Origin: GCA-002050365 sp038235165
GTDB lineage: Bacteria > Acidobacteriota > Blastocatellia > Pyrinomonadales > Pyrinomonadaceae
Direction of reading: 5' to 3'
Assembly (NCBI GenBank): GCA_038235165.1
Contig: JBBSUG010000004.1
Location: 124,001 to 188,000, forward strand
DNA: 64,000 nucleotides
Below are positions 50,067-59,334 of the stretch, one piece after another; within the stretch, counting starts at the first letter, position 1; every line of letters begins with the position of its first letter. Position numbers and translations under genes: made by a program. Below the pieces are notes generated by a model, which did no database searches, had not been told where the DNA came from, and saw only the letters and a list, made by a program, of their open reading frames with translations.

Positions 50067-52070
50067 ATGGCACAGAGTAACGGATTAAAAATAGCGATTG
50101 TTGGCGGCGGACTCGCCGGATTAGCGGCAGCAATGAAAATTGCGGAAGCTGGACACGCAGTAGATTTGCTGTCGGTTGTACCGGTCAAGCGTTCGCATTC
50201 GGTGTGCGCTCAGGGCGGCATCAACGGCGCGGTCAATACGAAAGGCGAAGGCGATTCGCCGTGGAAGCATTTTGACGATACGGTTTACGGCGGCGATTTT
50301 CTGGTCAATCAACCGCCGGTCAAAGCGATGTGCGAAATGGCTCCGCAGATTATTCATCTGTTTGACCGGATGGGCGTTCCGTTTTCGCGGACGAAGGAAG
50401 GTTTGCTCGATTTTCGGCGGTTTGGCGGAACGCTGCATCACCGCACGGCGTTTGCCGGCGCGTCAACCGGACAGCAATTGCTTTACGCGCTCGACGAACA
50501 GGTTCGCAAATTTGAAGTTGACGGCAAAGTCAATAAATTTGAAGGCTGGGAAATGTTGTCGCTCGTTCTGGACGATCATCAGGTTTGTCGCGGTCTGATT
50601 GCGATGAATCTTCAAACGCTCGAATTAAAAGCGTTTGAAGCCGACGCGGTGATTATGGCGACCGGCGGACCCGGTTTAATTTGGGGCAAATCAACCAATT
50701 CGCAGGTTTGCACGGGCAGCGCGGTTTCGGCGTGTTATCAGCAGGGAGCGAAATACGCCAACGGCGAATTTATACAAGTTCATCCGACTTCGATTCCGGG
50801 CGAAGACAAATTGCGCCTTATGTCGGAATCGGCGCGCGGCGAAGGCGGACGAGTTTGGGTGCCGAAAAATCAAGGCGATAAACGCGCCCCGCAGAGTATT
50901 CCGGCGAACGAACGCTGGTATTTTCTCGAAGAAAAATATCCGGCTTACGGAAACTTAGTGCCGCGCGACATTGCGACGCGGGAAATTTTTCAGGTTTGTC
51001 TGGACGGTTTCGGAGTCGGCGGCGAAAATCAGGTTTTTCTTGATTTAACGCATATTCCGAAAGAAACTTTGGACGCGAAACTCGGCGCGATTTTGGAAAT
51101 TTATGAAATGTTCGTCGGCGACGATCCGCGTTATGTGCCGATGCGAATTTTCCCCGGCGTTCATTATTCGATGGGCGGTTTGTGGGTTGATTTCGAGCAA
51201 AAAACAAATGTTCCCGGACTTTTCGCCGCCGGTGAATGCGATTATTCTATTCACGGCGCGAACCGTCTAGGCGCGAACTCGCTTCTTTCGTGCGTTTACG
51301 CCGGATTTACCGCCGCTCCTTCGGCGATCAATTACGCCAAAAACGTCGAGCGCGGAAATACCGAAACAAACGGGATTTATGATGCCGAATTGCGGAAACA
51401 GCAGGCGATCAATACGCAGATTATTAAAAACGAGGGTACGGAAAACCAGTATAAACTCCACGAAGAACTTGGCAAAGTGATGACCGATAACGTAACCGTC
51501 GTGCGTTACAACGACCGTTTGCAGGCGACCGATGACAAAATCGTCGAGTTGATGGACAGATACCAAAGAATTTCGATCAACGATTCAAATTTGTGGGCGA
51601 CGCAAGCCGTTCCGCAGGCACGGCAATTGAAAAATATGCTCGAACTGGCGCGTGTCATTACGCTCGGCGCGTTAAATCGTGACGAATCGCGCGGCGCACA
51701 TTATAAACCCGATTTCCCCGAACGAAATGACGACGAATGGCTGAAAACGACGATTGCCGAATACTCCGGCGAAGGACCAGTTTTGTCTTATGAAGCCGTT
51801 GACATCGGTTTGCTCGAACCGCGCAAACGCGATTATTCGAGCGGCAACAAAGCAAAAGCAGCGGGCGCGGCGGAAGCGAAAAAAGAAGGTTTACCGTTAA
51901 AAGAAAACGGCGCGTCGCAAATCGTGCCGGAAGGTTTTGAAGACAAACCGGCGAATACCGACCGACAATATACGGTCAACGAAGAAGACGCGCAAGTCAA
52001 AGACGGCAAATCTTTCGAGGAAATCGCTGAGAAAAACATCAAAGAAAACGAAGAAAAACCGGGTGAATAA
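50067..52070 (+). CDS. sdhA: Succinate dehydrogenase/fumarate reductase flavoprotein subunit
   Basis: 667 residues. FAD-binding start IAIVGGGLAGLAAAMKIAEAG, the flavin-linked histidine segment HSVCAQGGINGAVN, substrate-site residues around GGTLHHRTAFAGAST and HPTSIPGEDKLRLMSESARGEGG, and the conserved CDYSIHGANRLGANSLLSC near residue 395. This is the B. subtilis-type subunit. It oxidises succinate to fumarate in the TCA cycle. The C-terminal 60 residues (from about 605) are charged and low in complexity, longer than usual, and probably disordered. Confidence 0.95.
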   Translation: MAQSNGLKIAIVGGGLAGLAAAMKIAEAGHAVDLLSVVPVKRSHSVCAQGGINGAVNTKGEGDSPWKHFDDTVYGGDFLVNQPPVKAMCEMAPQIIHLFDRMGVPFSRTKEGLLDFRRFGGTLHHRTAFAGASTGQQLLYALDEQVRKFEVDGKVNKFEGWEMLSLVLDDHQVCRGLIAMNLQTLELKAFEADAVIMATGGPGLIWGKSTNSQVCTGSAVSACYQQGAKYANGEFIQVHPTSIPGEDKLRLMSESARGEGGRVWVPKNQGDKRAPQSIPANERWYFLEEKYPAYGNLVPRDIATREIFQVCLDGFGVGGENQVFLDLTHIPKETLDAKLGAILEIYEMFVGDDPRYVPMRIFPGVHYSMGGLWVDFEQKTNVPGLFAAGECDYSIHGANRLGANSLLSCVYAGFTAAPSAINYAKNVERGNTETNGIYDAELRKQQAINTQIIKNEGTENQYKLHEELGKVMTDNVTVVRYNDRLQATDDKIVELMDRYQRISINDSNLWATQAVPQARQLKNMLELARVITLGALNRDESRGAHYKPDFPERNDDEWLKTTIAEYSGEGPVLSYEAVDIGLLEPRKRDYSSGNKAKAAGAAEAKKEGLPLKENGASQIVPEGFEDKPANTDRQYTVNEEDAQVKDGKSFEEIAEKNIKENEEKPGE

Positions 52071-52139
52071 TAGTTTCACCATCATTGCGCAGAATCACAT
52101 TTTTGACTTTTGCTGATGAATTTGGAAGTTAGATAATAA

Positions 52140-52712
52140 ATGACGGCATTACTGAAGGAAAGAAAATATACGTCCGAAGAATACTTAGCTTTAGAGGAAA
52201 AAGCCGAGTATCGAAGCGAATATGAAAACGGCGATATCGTCACAATGGCGGGCGGTTCGCTAAATCACGCCCGAATTACTTCAAACATTGACCGTTTATT
52301 CGGTAATAAACTCGACAAGAAATGCGAGTCATTGACGACGGATGTTAAAGTTCGGATTGAAAGTTACCGGAAATTCTATTATCCAGATGTATTGGTAATT
52401 TGCGGAAAGATCGATTTTTACCAAAAACGCACTGATACAATTACGAACCCGATTTTGATTGTCGAAGTTTTATCCGACAGCACGGAAGCTAAAGACCGAG
52501 GCGAGAAATTTGCCGCTTATCAAACTTTGGAAACTTTGCAGGAATATATTTTGGTTTCGCAGGACAAAGCGAAAGTCGAACAATTTAAGCGTGAAAATGA
52601 TGGAATTTGGAAATATCAGGCGACAATCGGTTTAACAAGTCGCGTGAAATTCTCTTCAATCGAAGTTGAACTGGAATTAGACGAAATTTATCAGCGAGTA
52701 GAAATTAAATAA
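52140..52712 (+). CDS. Uma2 family (DUF820) PD-(D/E)xK nuclease-like protein
   Basis: 190 residues. Core motifs: YRSEYENGDIVTMAGGS, FYYPDVLVICGK (the PD of the nuclease fold), NPILIVEVLSDSTEAKDRGEKFAAYQ (the E-x-V-L-S and downstream K/R positions) and LQEYILVSQ. Uma2 proteins belong to the restriction-endonuclease-like superfamily. They are abundant in cyanobacteria, Chloroflexota and some acidobacteria, and may derive from mobile nucleases; cellular roles are mostly unknown. The gene lies between sdhA (69 bases) and sdhB (4 bases) on the same strand. It therefore splits an otherwise continuous sdh operon. Confidence 0.9.
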   Translation: MTALLKERKYTSEEYLALEEKAEYRSEYENGDIVTMAGGSLNHARITSNIDRLFGNKLDKKCESLTTDVKVRIESYRKFYYPDVLVICGKIDFYQKRTDTITNPILIVEVLSDSTEAKDRGEKFAAYQTLETLQEYILVSQDKAKVEQFKRENDGIWKYQATIGLTSRVKFSSIEVELELDEIYQRVEIK

Positions 52713-52716
52713 ATTT

Positions 52717-53520
52717 ATGAGCGAAACAAACGGACACGGTGAGAAAAAAAGACTGACGAATCCGCCGCAAAATCTAGAGATAAAAATTCAGCGGCGCGAA
52801 AAACTCGGAGCGGATGCTTACACGGAAACTTTTGAAATTCCGTATCGCAAAAACCTGAACGTGATTTCTGCGCTGATGGACATTCGCAAAAATCCCGTGA
52901 CCAAAGAAGGCAAACAAACTACGCCGCCGGTTTGGGATATGAATTGTCTGGAACAAGTTTGCGGAATTTGCACGATGGTCATCAACGGGCGCGTTCGTCA
53001 AAGCTGTTCGGCTTTGGTTGACGATCTGTTGGTCGTGTCCGGCGGAAATACGATCACGCTCGAACCGATGTCGAAATTTCCGAACGTCCGCGATTTGGTC
53101 GTTGACCGAACACCGATGTTCAATCACCTCAAGCAGGTTCACGCTTGGGTCGAACTCGACGGCAGTTACGATTTGGGTCCGGGACCGCAAACTTCGCAGG
53201 CGACACAAGCCGAACGCTATGCTTATTCGCGCTGTATGACGTGCGGCTGCTGTCTCGAAGCGTGTCCGCAGTACCACGATGACAACTACATCGGACCGCA
53301 GGCGATTGCTCAGGCGCGGCTGTTTAATATGCACCCGACCGGCAAAATCACGATTGACGAACGGCTCGAAGGCTTGACTCAGGACGACGGAATAGCCAAT
53401 TGCGGCAACGCGCAAAATTGTATTCAGGTTTGTCCGATGGGGATTCCGCTGACCCGCGCAATTTACGAAACAAATCGAGACATCACGGTCAACGCACTGT
53501 TCGGCTGGCTGAGAAAATAA
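52717..53520 (+). CDS. sdhB: Succinate dehydrogenase iron-sulfur subunit
   Basis: 267 residues. The cysteine sets for all three clusters are present: CLEQVCGICTMVINGRVRQSC for [2Fe-2S], CMTCGCCLEACP for [4Fe-4S] and CGNAQNCIQVCPMGIP for [3Fe-4S]. It passes electrons from the flavoprotein to the cytochrome b subunit. Its ATG lies 4 bases after the stop of the Uma2 gene, so translation probably depends on ribosomes finishing that gene. It closes the operon with a terminator at 53572. Confidence 0.95.
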   Translation: MSETNGHGEKKRLTNPPQNLEIKIQRREKLGADAYTETFEIPYRKNLNVISALMDIRKNPVTKEGKQTTPPVWDMNCLEQVCGICTMVINGRVRQSCSALVDDLLVVSGGNTITLEPMSKFPNVRDLVVDRTPMFNHLKQVHAWVELDGSYDLGPGPQTSQATQAERYAYSRCMTCGCCLEACPQYHDDNYIGPQAIAQARLFNMHPTGKITIDERLEGLTQDDGIANCGNAQNCIQVCPMGIPLTRAIYETNRDITVNALFGWLRK

Positions 53521-53571
53521 ATAACGGAAAAAGGAGAAAGCCTGTTTTTACAAAAATTCCCGTTTGAATTG

Positions 53572-53608
53572 CTTTTGGAATTTGATGGTTACAGTCAAAT
53601 TCCAAAAG
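53572..53608. terminator. Hairpin terminator between sdhB and the GGDEF-EAL gene
   Basis: Perfect 14-base arms CTTTTGGAATTTGA and TCAAATTCCAAAAG around a 9-base loop, with a T-rich stretch downstream. It can act for both convergent genes. Confidence 0.8.
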
Positions 53609-53639
53609 ACAATCTCTTCATATTTCTCTCTTTTTTTGA

Positions 53640-56153
53640 TCACTGAACGGTTAGAACAACTGCCACCTCGCCGAACTTCGGTTCGGGAACAATTTGTTCG
53701 CCGAACGATTGGTCGGCGAGAAATCGCTCGGTGTCCTCAAAACACATCGGTTTTGAGAAAAGATAACCCTGCGCGCCTTCACATTTCAATTTTTTGAGTT
53801 GTTTTAGCTGAACTTTGCTTTCGACACCTTCAGCGATAACCTTCATTCCCATATTTCGCGCCAACATCATAATTATTTTAACAATTTCGACATTTTCGCC
53901 GACTTCGTTGATCGGGCTGATAAAGGAACGGTCAATTTTCAGGGTCGTGACCGGCAGCTGGAGCAAATAACTCAGATTGGAGTAACCCGTGCCGAAATCG
54001 TCAATATTTATCTCAATGCCGAGTTCACGCATTTGGTGAAGCATTTCCACCGCTTTTTCCTTGTGTTCGAAAAATACCGACTCGGTTATTTCGAGTTTGA
54101 GCAGGTGCGGCGGAAGTTTTGTTTCTATAAGAATTTTTTTTATGCGCTCGACCAAATCAGGTTGTGCAAACTGTTTGCACGAAAGATTAACGCTGACGAA
54201 ATAAGGGGTTTCGTCAGTTAAATTTTTGTTGATGGATTCCATTTGCGAACACGCACGGCGTAAAATCTGCTCGCCGAGCGTGTCAATTAAACCGATTTCC
54301 TCCGCCAGAGCGATGAATTTTCCGGGTGTCAGCAAACCCAGTTCTTTATGTTCCCAGCGGGCGAGAGCCTCAAAACCTTCAATCTTTTCCGTTATCAGAG
54401 AGTAAATCGGCTGGTAATAAACGGTCAGTTCGTCGCGGTCAACCGCCCGCCGCAAATCGGTTTCAATCTGCAAACTCGCTTTGACGGCTTCGTGCATATT
54501 TTGGTCGAAAACTTCGTGACGGGATTTACCTGCACGTTTTGCCTGGTACATTGCCGTATCTGCGTCGCGCATCATATCTTCGGAGGTCAAATGATTGTCC
54601 GAACGATGCAGGATTCCGATACTCGCTGAACTGTAAATTTCGTGTCCGCTCAAATTAAACGGCATCGCAAATTTGTCTAACAGACGTTCGGCAATGCCGA
54701 TAACTTCTTCTGTCTGATAACTTCCTTCAACCAAAATAGTAAATTCATCGCCGCCGAGCCGCGCGACAATATCATTTGGTCGCAAACATTCGCGCAGTCT
54801 TCCGGCAATGCCGATCAGAAGCTGATCGCCGATTAAATGTCCCAAACTGTCATTGACAACCTTGAACCGGTCGAGATCAATAAACAAAATGCTGACTTTA
54901 TAATCGAGATTATGCTCGTTTTTTTGGAGTGCCTGTTCAAGCCGCGCGAGAAAATACGCCCGGTTCGGCAGCCCGGTTAAAGCGTCGTGGCGAGCTTCGT
55001 ACTGAAGTTTTTCCTCGGCTGATTTTTTCTCCGTGATGTCCTGTATTTGGAAAATTAAATTCGGATGTTCCGAATCCTCGCCGCCGTCGATGGAGACGCT
55101 CCAGGAACCCCAGACGGTCTTGTTGTCTTTGTGAAGATAGCGCTGCTCCATCTGGCAGGTCGGCTTTTTGCCGGTTCGCAATTCGTTGATTCTAATGAGC
55201 GTGTCGCCCAAATCTTCGGGAAAAAGCATTGATTGAAAATTCGTTGATAGGAAATCTTCCTCCGTGTAACCCAAAATCTCACACAGAGCGCAATTTACTT
55301 TGAGCCAGTTTCCCGAAGCCGAAACCAGCGCAATGCCAATCGGCGCGTAATCGAACGCACTGCGAAAACGGGCTTCGGATTCGCGCAGTGCGTTTGATTG
55401 TGCCTGTGCCGTTGCCGCGTGCATTTCGGCAGTTTCGGCTTGCTGCGTCGCCATCTCCACATTTTTCATATACATCCGGTAGGTCAAGTACATAAAAAAG
55501 ATGATCGGAAAAACCGCTATGACCACGCCGAAACCAATTAGATCGGTTAATTGCAGCAGAACACCGGCACCGACTGCGCCGACAAAATAAGTGATAAACA
55601 GCCAGACATATTTAGTTTTCCAGGTTTCCCAAAGCGGTTTGTCGCCTTTCAGCCCGCCGTAAATCGAAGCGAAAGTGGTGCTGACGATAAATTGTGTCAG
55701 AGCCATTACCGACAGCGCAACGATGAAATTATCTAAATCTTCGCCCTGCCCGTGTAGTTGTTTTTCGGTGTAAAGACCGAATAATTTGAGCATCCAGACG
55801 ACAGAGGTCGTCGAAAATGCCATCGCTGCAACATTAAAAAAGACAGTAATTTTTTTCTTGCAGAAACGCCGCGACGAGAAAAATGCTTCGACCGCTGCCA
55901 GCACGACGGCAACTTCGCCGCCGTATATCAGCAGCGCGAGAAAAATAAATGTATCCGAAAGGGCAATGTGTGATTTGTATCTCGGAATCTCAAGTGTGAT
56001 GCGTGAGCCTAAACCAATCGTAAGACCGAACAGGATGAGAAATTTGAGGTCGAGTTTTTCAAGCGGCAAGCTGTACAGCGCACTCGCTAAACACGCAAAA
56101 CCCGCTGCGAGAATGACCAGCATATAGTTTTTGGTTCTCGATGGCGTGTTCAT
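53640..56153 (-). CDS. Membrane-bound GGDEF-EAL protein with PAS domain (cyclic-di-GMP turnover)
   Basis: 837 residues from the ATG at 56153 (a GTG 24 bases upstream is possible). Residues 1-230 hold about six or seven transmembrane helices, a MASE-like sensor. A PAS domain follows (about 270-385, RFRSAFDYAPIGIALVS). Then GGDEF (about 405-565) with intact GGDEF (ARLGGDEFTIL) and IDLDRFKVVNDSLGH, and EAL (about 580-830) with EGFEALARWEH and DDFGTGYSNLSYLLQLP. Both catalytic motifs are intact, so the protein could make and break c-di-GMP, with the membrane or PAS part deciding the balance. It probably controls attachment, matching the nearby polysaccharide kinase gene. Confidence 0.93.
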   Translation of the reverse strand: MNTPSRTKNYMLVILAAGFACLASALYSLPLEKLDLKFLILFGLTIGLGSRITLEIPRYKSHIALSDTFIFLALLIYGGEVAVVLAAVEAFFSSRRFCKKKITVFFNVAAMAFSTTSVVWMLKLFGLYTEKQLHGQGEDLDNFIVALSVMALTQFIVSTTFASIYGGLKGDKPLWETWKTKYVWLFITYFVGAVGAGVLLQLTDLIGFGVVIAVFPIIFFMYLTYRMYMKNVEMATQQAETAEMHAATAQAQSNALRESEARFRSAFDYAPIGIALVSASGNWLKVNCALCEILGYTEEDFLSTNFQSMLFPEDLGDTLIRINELRTGKKPTCQMEQRYLHKDNKTVWGSWSVSIDGGEDSEHPNLIFQIQDITEKKSAEEKLQYEARHDALTGLPNRAYFLARLEQALQKNEHNLDYKVSILFIDLDRFKVVNDSLGHLIGDQLLIGIAGRLRECLRPNDIVARLGGDEFTILVEGSYQTEEVIGIAERLLDKFAMPFNLSGHEIYSSASIGILHRSDNHLTSEDMMRDADTAMYQAKRAGKSRHEVFDQNMHEAVKASLQIETDLRRAVDRDELTVYYQPIYSLITEKIEGFEALARWEHKELGLLTPGKFIALAEEIGLIDTLGEQILRRACSQMESINKNLTDETPYFVSVNLSCKQFAQPDLVERIKKILIETKLPPHLLKLEITESVFFEHKEKAVEMLHQMRELGIEINIDDFGTGYSNLSYLLQLPVTTLKIDRSFISPINEVGENVEIVKIIMMLARNMGMKVIAEGVESKVQLKQLKKLKCEGAQGYLFSKPMCFEDTERFLADQSFGEQIVPEPKFGEVAVVLTVQ

Positions 56154-56349
56154 AGAAAGAGAAATACGGAGAAACACTGAAGAGTTTTCAGCGATTTGAA
56201 AGGTAAGGAGGTAAAATTAGTTTTGAGAGTAAAAACCGTCATCTATATTCTCAAAAAACCATTGTAAATCACAAAATGAAAAAGAGGATTTCCGCAAATC
56301 CTTTTTAATTATGAATGATAAAAATTTGTTTGTCTATTGTTTTTTTTGG

Positions 56350-56559
56350 CTAAACAAAAATAGTTTTACAACTGTCGGTATTTCTATAAACGGCTTTTTC
56401 AAAACTGCGGTGTGCGTTTTTGAAATCTGCGTTAGATAGAAGACAAATATTTTGTTTATGTTTCAATAATTCCGCGCTGAGTTTTGCCAGACAATTTGAC
56501 CCGGCACCCTGACCGCGAATTTCCGGGGCAACGTAAATTCCTTTTCCCTTTCTAAAATC
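56350..56559 (-). pseudogene. GNAT acetyltransferase C-terminal remnant
   Basis: Minus-strand reading ends in TAG at 56350-56352 and gives about 69 residues: GIYVAPEIRGQGAGSNCLAK is the acetyl-CoA-binding Q/R-x-x-G-x-G/A loop of GNAT enzymes, and ICLLSNADFKNAHRSFEKAVYRNTD fits the last helix-strand (N-x-x-x-x-x-Y-x-x-x-G-Y type). There is no start codon: the frame begins directly after, and in frame with, the stop codon of the subtilase gene (56560-56562). The N-terminal half is absent. The remainder of the gap to 56178 shows no gene. Confidence 0.75.
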
Positions 56560-59097
56560 CTAGTTATCGCCGTAAATTGAACCGCCGCTCGTAGTTGCCA
56601 TCGTGCTGTCGCTGATCAAAACGCCGTCGCTGACGAGAACGCCGTCACTGATCAGAACGCCGTCGCCGAACATTTGCCCGTCGCTGATCAAAACACCGTC
56701 GCTGATCAAAGCGCTGGACGCGCAGAAAGTGGAACCGCTGTCTAAAACAGTGCCGTCGCTCGTCAAAACATTATCGATAATACTGAGACCGGTCGAGAGA
56801 AAATTGCTGTTGAATACGAAATTGCCTGACGCGTTGCTGATGACACCTTTATCAAACCACGAATCATTTCGATAAGCCGGATGAAAATTACCGGCTAACT
56901 GCTGTCCTTTCAAAAGCGTGTAGTTTGTCAAAATGCCTTGCGCCCAAGCGAAAGTCGTGCCGTTCAGCGTTGTTTGAACCGCCGGAAAAGCCGTGCCGTT
57001 CGCCAGCAGACTCATTCCCGAAGTTGCCGACGTGTTGAAATTGATGTCTGTCCGATACGCTTTGGCGAGCCGCACCGCACCTTCGATATTTAACTGTCCC
57101 GCGCCCTGTTCGAGCATATTGTAACCGTTCAAAGGCTGGGCAGTATATTCAAAAATCATTTTTACCATCTGCGGTGTCAGATTCGGATTGACCTGAAAAA
57201 GCAGAGCCGCCGCGCCCGTCACGACCGGTGTCGCCATCGAAGTTCCGCTCATATAAAGCATACTGTCGTCGGCAGTCGAATCAAGCGACGAATCGGACAA
57301 ATTCGGGTAATGCGTAACTAAATAGCTCGATGATTTGGCTTTCGCCGAGATGATTTTGTTGCCGGGGGCGACGACATCGGGTTTAATCGCGTTGTCGAAT
57401 ACTTTGTCGCCGTTTGAGTTAGTGTAGAAACTGCGTGTCGGACCGTGCGAACTGAACGTCGCCATCAAGTCGTCGGTGCGCGAATCGGTATCTTTTGTGT
57501 TGACTGCGCCGACCGTCAAAACCGACGGATCATTTCCCGGCGAATGAATGTGTCCGTAAAGCTTATTTCCATCCGAATCTTTGCCTTCGTTACCGGCAGC
57601 AGCGATTACCAAAACGCCGAGTGCCGTTAATTCCTGCACCTTGCGGTTGACCGGATCGTTCGTGTAAGAATCAATTGCCAAACCGCCGAGACTCAAATTA
57701 ACGACGCGAATGTTGTAGGTCGTGCGGTTGGCGATCAGCCATTGCAGCGCGTCGAGCAGCCATGACGATTTGCCCTTACCTTCGCCGTCCAAAACTTTCA
57801 GATTGATGAGATTGGCATTCGGGGCAATTCCGCGATACGCGCCGCTGTTTCTCTCGGAGTTTCCAGCGACGATGCCGGCGACGTGTGTGCCGTGACCGTA
57901 ATCGTCATCGGTTGAATTTGTTGAAGTGACGAAATTTTTATTAAAGACAATGCGGCTCGCGGTTGCGGTCTTAAAATTTTTGTGCGAGACGAGCATCCCG
58001 GAATCAACAATCGCTACGCCGATTCCGCTGCCGTCGAGAGTATATGCCGGACGACCGGCGATTGCGGGTTGGCTGCGCGTCGTATTTACGCCGGTCGCAT
58101 TTTCCAGATGACCAAGCGAATTGAGAGTTCTGTCAGGCGACAAATAATTAATCGTGCCGCTCTGGGCGATGGCTTCGATTGCCGAAACCGGCAGATTGAC
58201 GAGCAGCGTATCGGTGTCGCCCACGCGGTCTTGCAAATGCACATTGTTTTGCGCCAAAATTGTCCGCAGCGTTTGATCGTCAGCGTCTTTGGCTTGAATA
58301 ATTACATCAGCGCGTTTTTTGCCCGTCGGGTCATTTTGCATCATTTCGCGCAAATCCGGCGAAACAATATCGCCGCGAAAACCTTCGCCGGAAGCAGATT
58401 TCCCCGCTGTATTTTCCGCATCGCCGCTTTGTGTTTCGCCGATGGTCAGCGTTTCAAACAGAGACGAAATTTCGGCGGTGACGGCAATCTTTTCAGCGTA
58501 GGCGGTATTTGAAGTTCCGCCGATGATGCGAAACTTATTCTGCCGCAAAGCGTCGGTCAAAACATCATTAACCTGCGAACTGCCGATAAAATTGGTCAGT
58601 TCGTCAATAAACAAAATAACTTCACCGTTTGAAGCGGCGAGTTCGTTGAAAATTCTTTCGATGCTCTGCGAAACATTCTTTCTATTTTCAGCATTCGAGA
58701 AAAGCGTCGCGGTTTCGAGTTTGAGAATACGTTTGCCGCGCAGACTTGCCGGAACATCGCCTTTGGCGATTCTCAGCGCGAGTTGCTCAACGACAAGTTC
58801 CTGACTTTTACCTTTATCGTCCAGAATCACCGGCTGTTTCAAACTGTCGCCCGCCAACATTTTTATCAAACGATTTGTTTCGCCTTCAAAATTTGCCAGA
58901 CCGCGCACCCTGCCGCTGCGTGAAAGCTGCGTCAAATCGCTCGTCAAACCGTTCAGTGCCGGGGTATCAACCGTTTTTCGATTTGTCGTGCCGGCGAATA
59001 TGCCGACTGTAAAAATGTTCGTAAAAATAAACGAACACAAAATTGCAAAACCGAATGTTTTTGTCAAGAAGGAGTTTTTTTGTTTGTTATACTGCAT
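56560..59097 (-). CDS. Secreted subtilase (S8) with N-terminal ClpC-like pseudo-AAA region and DGVLIS repeats
   Basis: 845 residues. Signal peptide about 11-36. Residues 50-220 resemble the first AAA+ module of ClpB/ClpC: GDVPASLRGKRILKLE, Walker B VILFIDEL (160-167) and FRIIGGTSNTAY correspond in order to ClpC NVPTFLENKRILSLD, FIVFIDEL and IQCVGATTPNEF. The Walker A site is lost (VILDDKGKSQE at 90-100). About 255-345 is an inhibitor-I9-type propeptide. The subtilase domain follows with Asp365 (VAIVDSG), His402 (YGHGTHVAG) and Ser620 (SGTSMATP), so it should be active. The last 80 residues contain a tandem DGVLIS repeat. It is exported and degrades protein outside the cytoplasm. The role of an ATP-less AAA-like region in the periplasm is unknown; it may help folding, autoinhibition or substrate binding. 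Confidence 0.9.
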   Translation of the reverse strand: MQYNKQKNSFLTKTFGFAILCSFIFTNIFTVGIFAGTTNRKTVDTPALNGLTSDLTQLSRSGRVRGLANFEGETNRLIKMLAGDSLKQPVILDDKGKSQELVVEQLALRIAKGDVPASLRGKRILKLETATLFSNAENRKNVSQSIERIFNELAASNGEVILFIDELTNFIGSSQVNDVLTDALRQNKFRIIGGTSNTAYAEKIAVTAEISSLFETLTIGETQSGDAENTAGKSASGEGFRGDIVSPDLREMMQNDPTGKKRADVIIQAKDADDQTLRTILAQNNVHLQDRVGDTDTLLVNLPVSAIEAIAQSGTINYLSPDRTLNSLGHLENATGVNTTRSQPAIAGRPAYTLDGSGIGVAIVDSGMLVSHKNFKTATASRIVFNKNFVTSTNSTDDDYGHGTHVAGIVAGNSERNSGAYRGIAPNANLINLKVLDGEGKGKSSWLLDALQWLIANRTTYNIRVVNLSLGGLAIDSYTNDPVNRKVQELTALGVLVIAAAGNEGKDSDGNKLYGHIHSPGNDPSVLTVGAVNTKDTDSRTDDLMATFSSHGPTRSFYTNSNGDKVFDNAIKPDVVAPGNKIISAKAKSSSYLVTHYPNLSDSSLDSTADDSMLYMSGTSMATPVVTGAAALLFQVNPNLTPQMVKMIFEYTAQPLNGYNMLEQGAGQLNIEGAVRLAKAYRTDINFNTSATSGMSLLANGTAFPAVQTTLNGTTFAWAQGILTNYTLLKGQQLAGNFHPAYRNDSWFDKGVISNASGNFVFNSNFLSTGLSIIDNVLTSDGTVLDSGSTFCASSALISDGVLISDGQMFGDGVLISDGVLVSDGVLISDSTMATTSGGSIYGDN
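56611..56718 (-). repeat. Six tandem 18-base units encoding DGVLIS
   Basis: Units of 18 bases, mostly GCTGATCAAAACGCCGTC on the plus strand, starting at 56611, 56629, 56647, 56665, 56683 and 56701. The fourth and last differ most. The hexapeptide would suit a beta-helix or cell-surface spacer at the C-terminus of the subtilase. Confidence 0.85.
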
Positions 59098-59284
59098 AAT
59101 TATTGTTTCGGTAAAAGTTCCGGCAAAACGATATTTGCCGCTGTTGCTTTTGCAACGCTTATGCCAAATAGTTAAACCAACGAATGATTGGGTTTAAGTG
59201 ATTATATCGGATGTTTTAGAAATAAATACTCGGTCAAATTGACGGTACAAATCGTTCAATATGACCGAATTTTTACAAATAAAA

Positions 59285-59312
59285 AAGGGAAAGTCCGCCA
59301 AGACTTTCCCTT
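59285..59312 (-). terminator. Terminator of malate dehydrogenase
   Basis: Arms AAGGGAAAGTC and GACTTTCCCTT with a 6-base loop. On the minus strand the stem is followed by TTTTTT. 22 bases after the stop codon. Confidence 0.9.
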
Positions 59313-59334
59313 AAAACTTGAATTATTAGATCAG

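Noticed and set aside
56151..56177. GTG start for the GGDEF-EAL protein
   Set aside because: The ATG 24 bases downstream is the better start codon and precedes the first membrane helix; not decisive, so noted in the feature.
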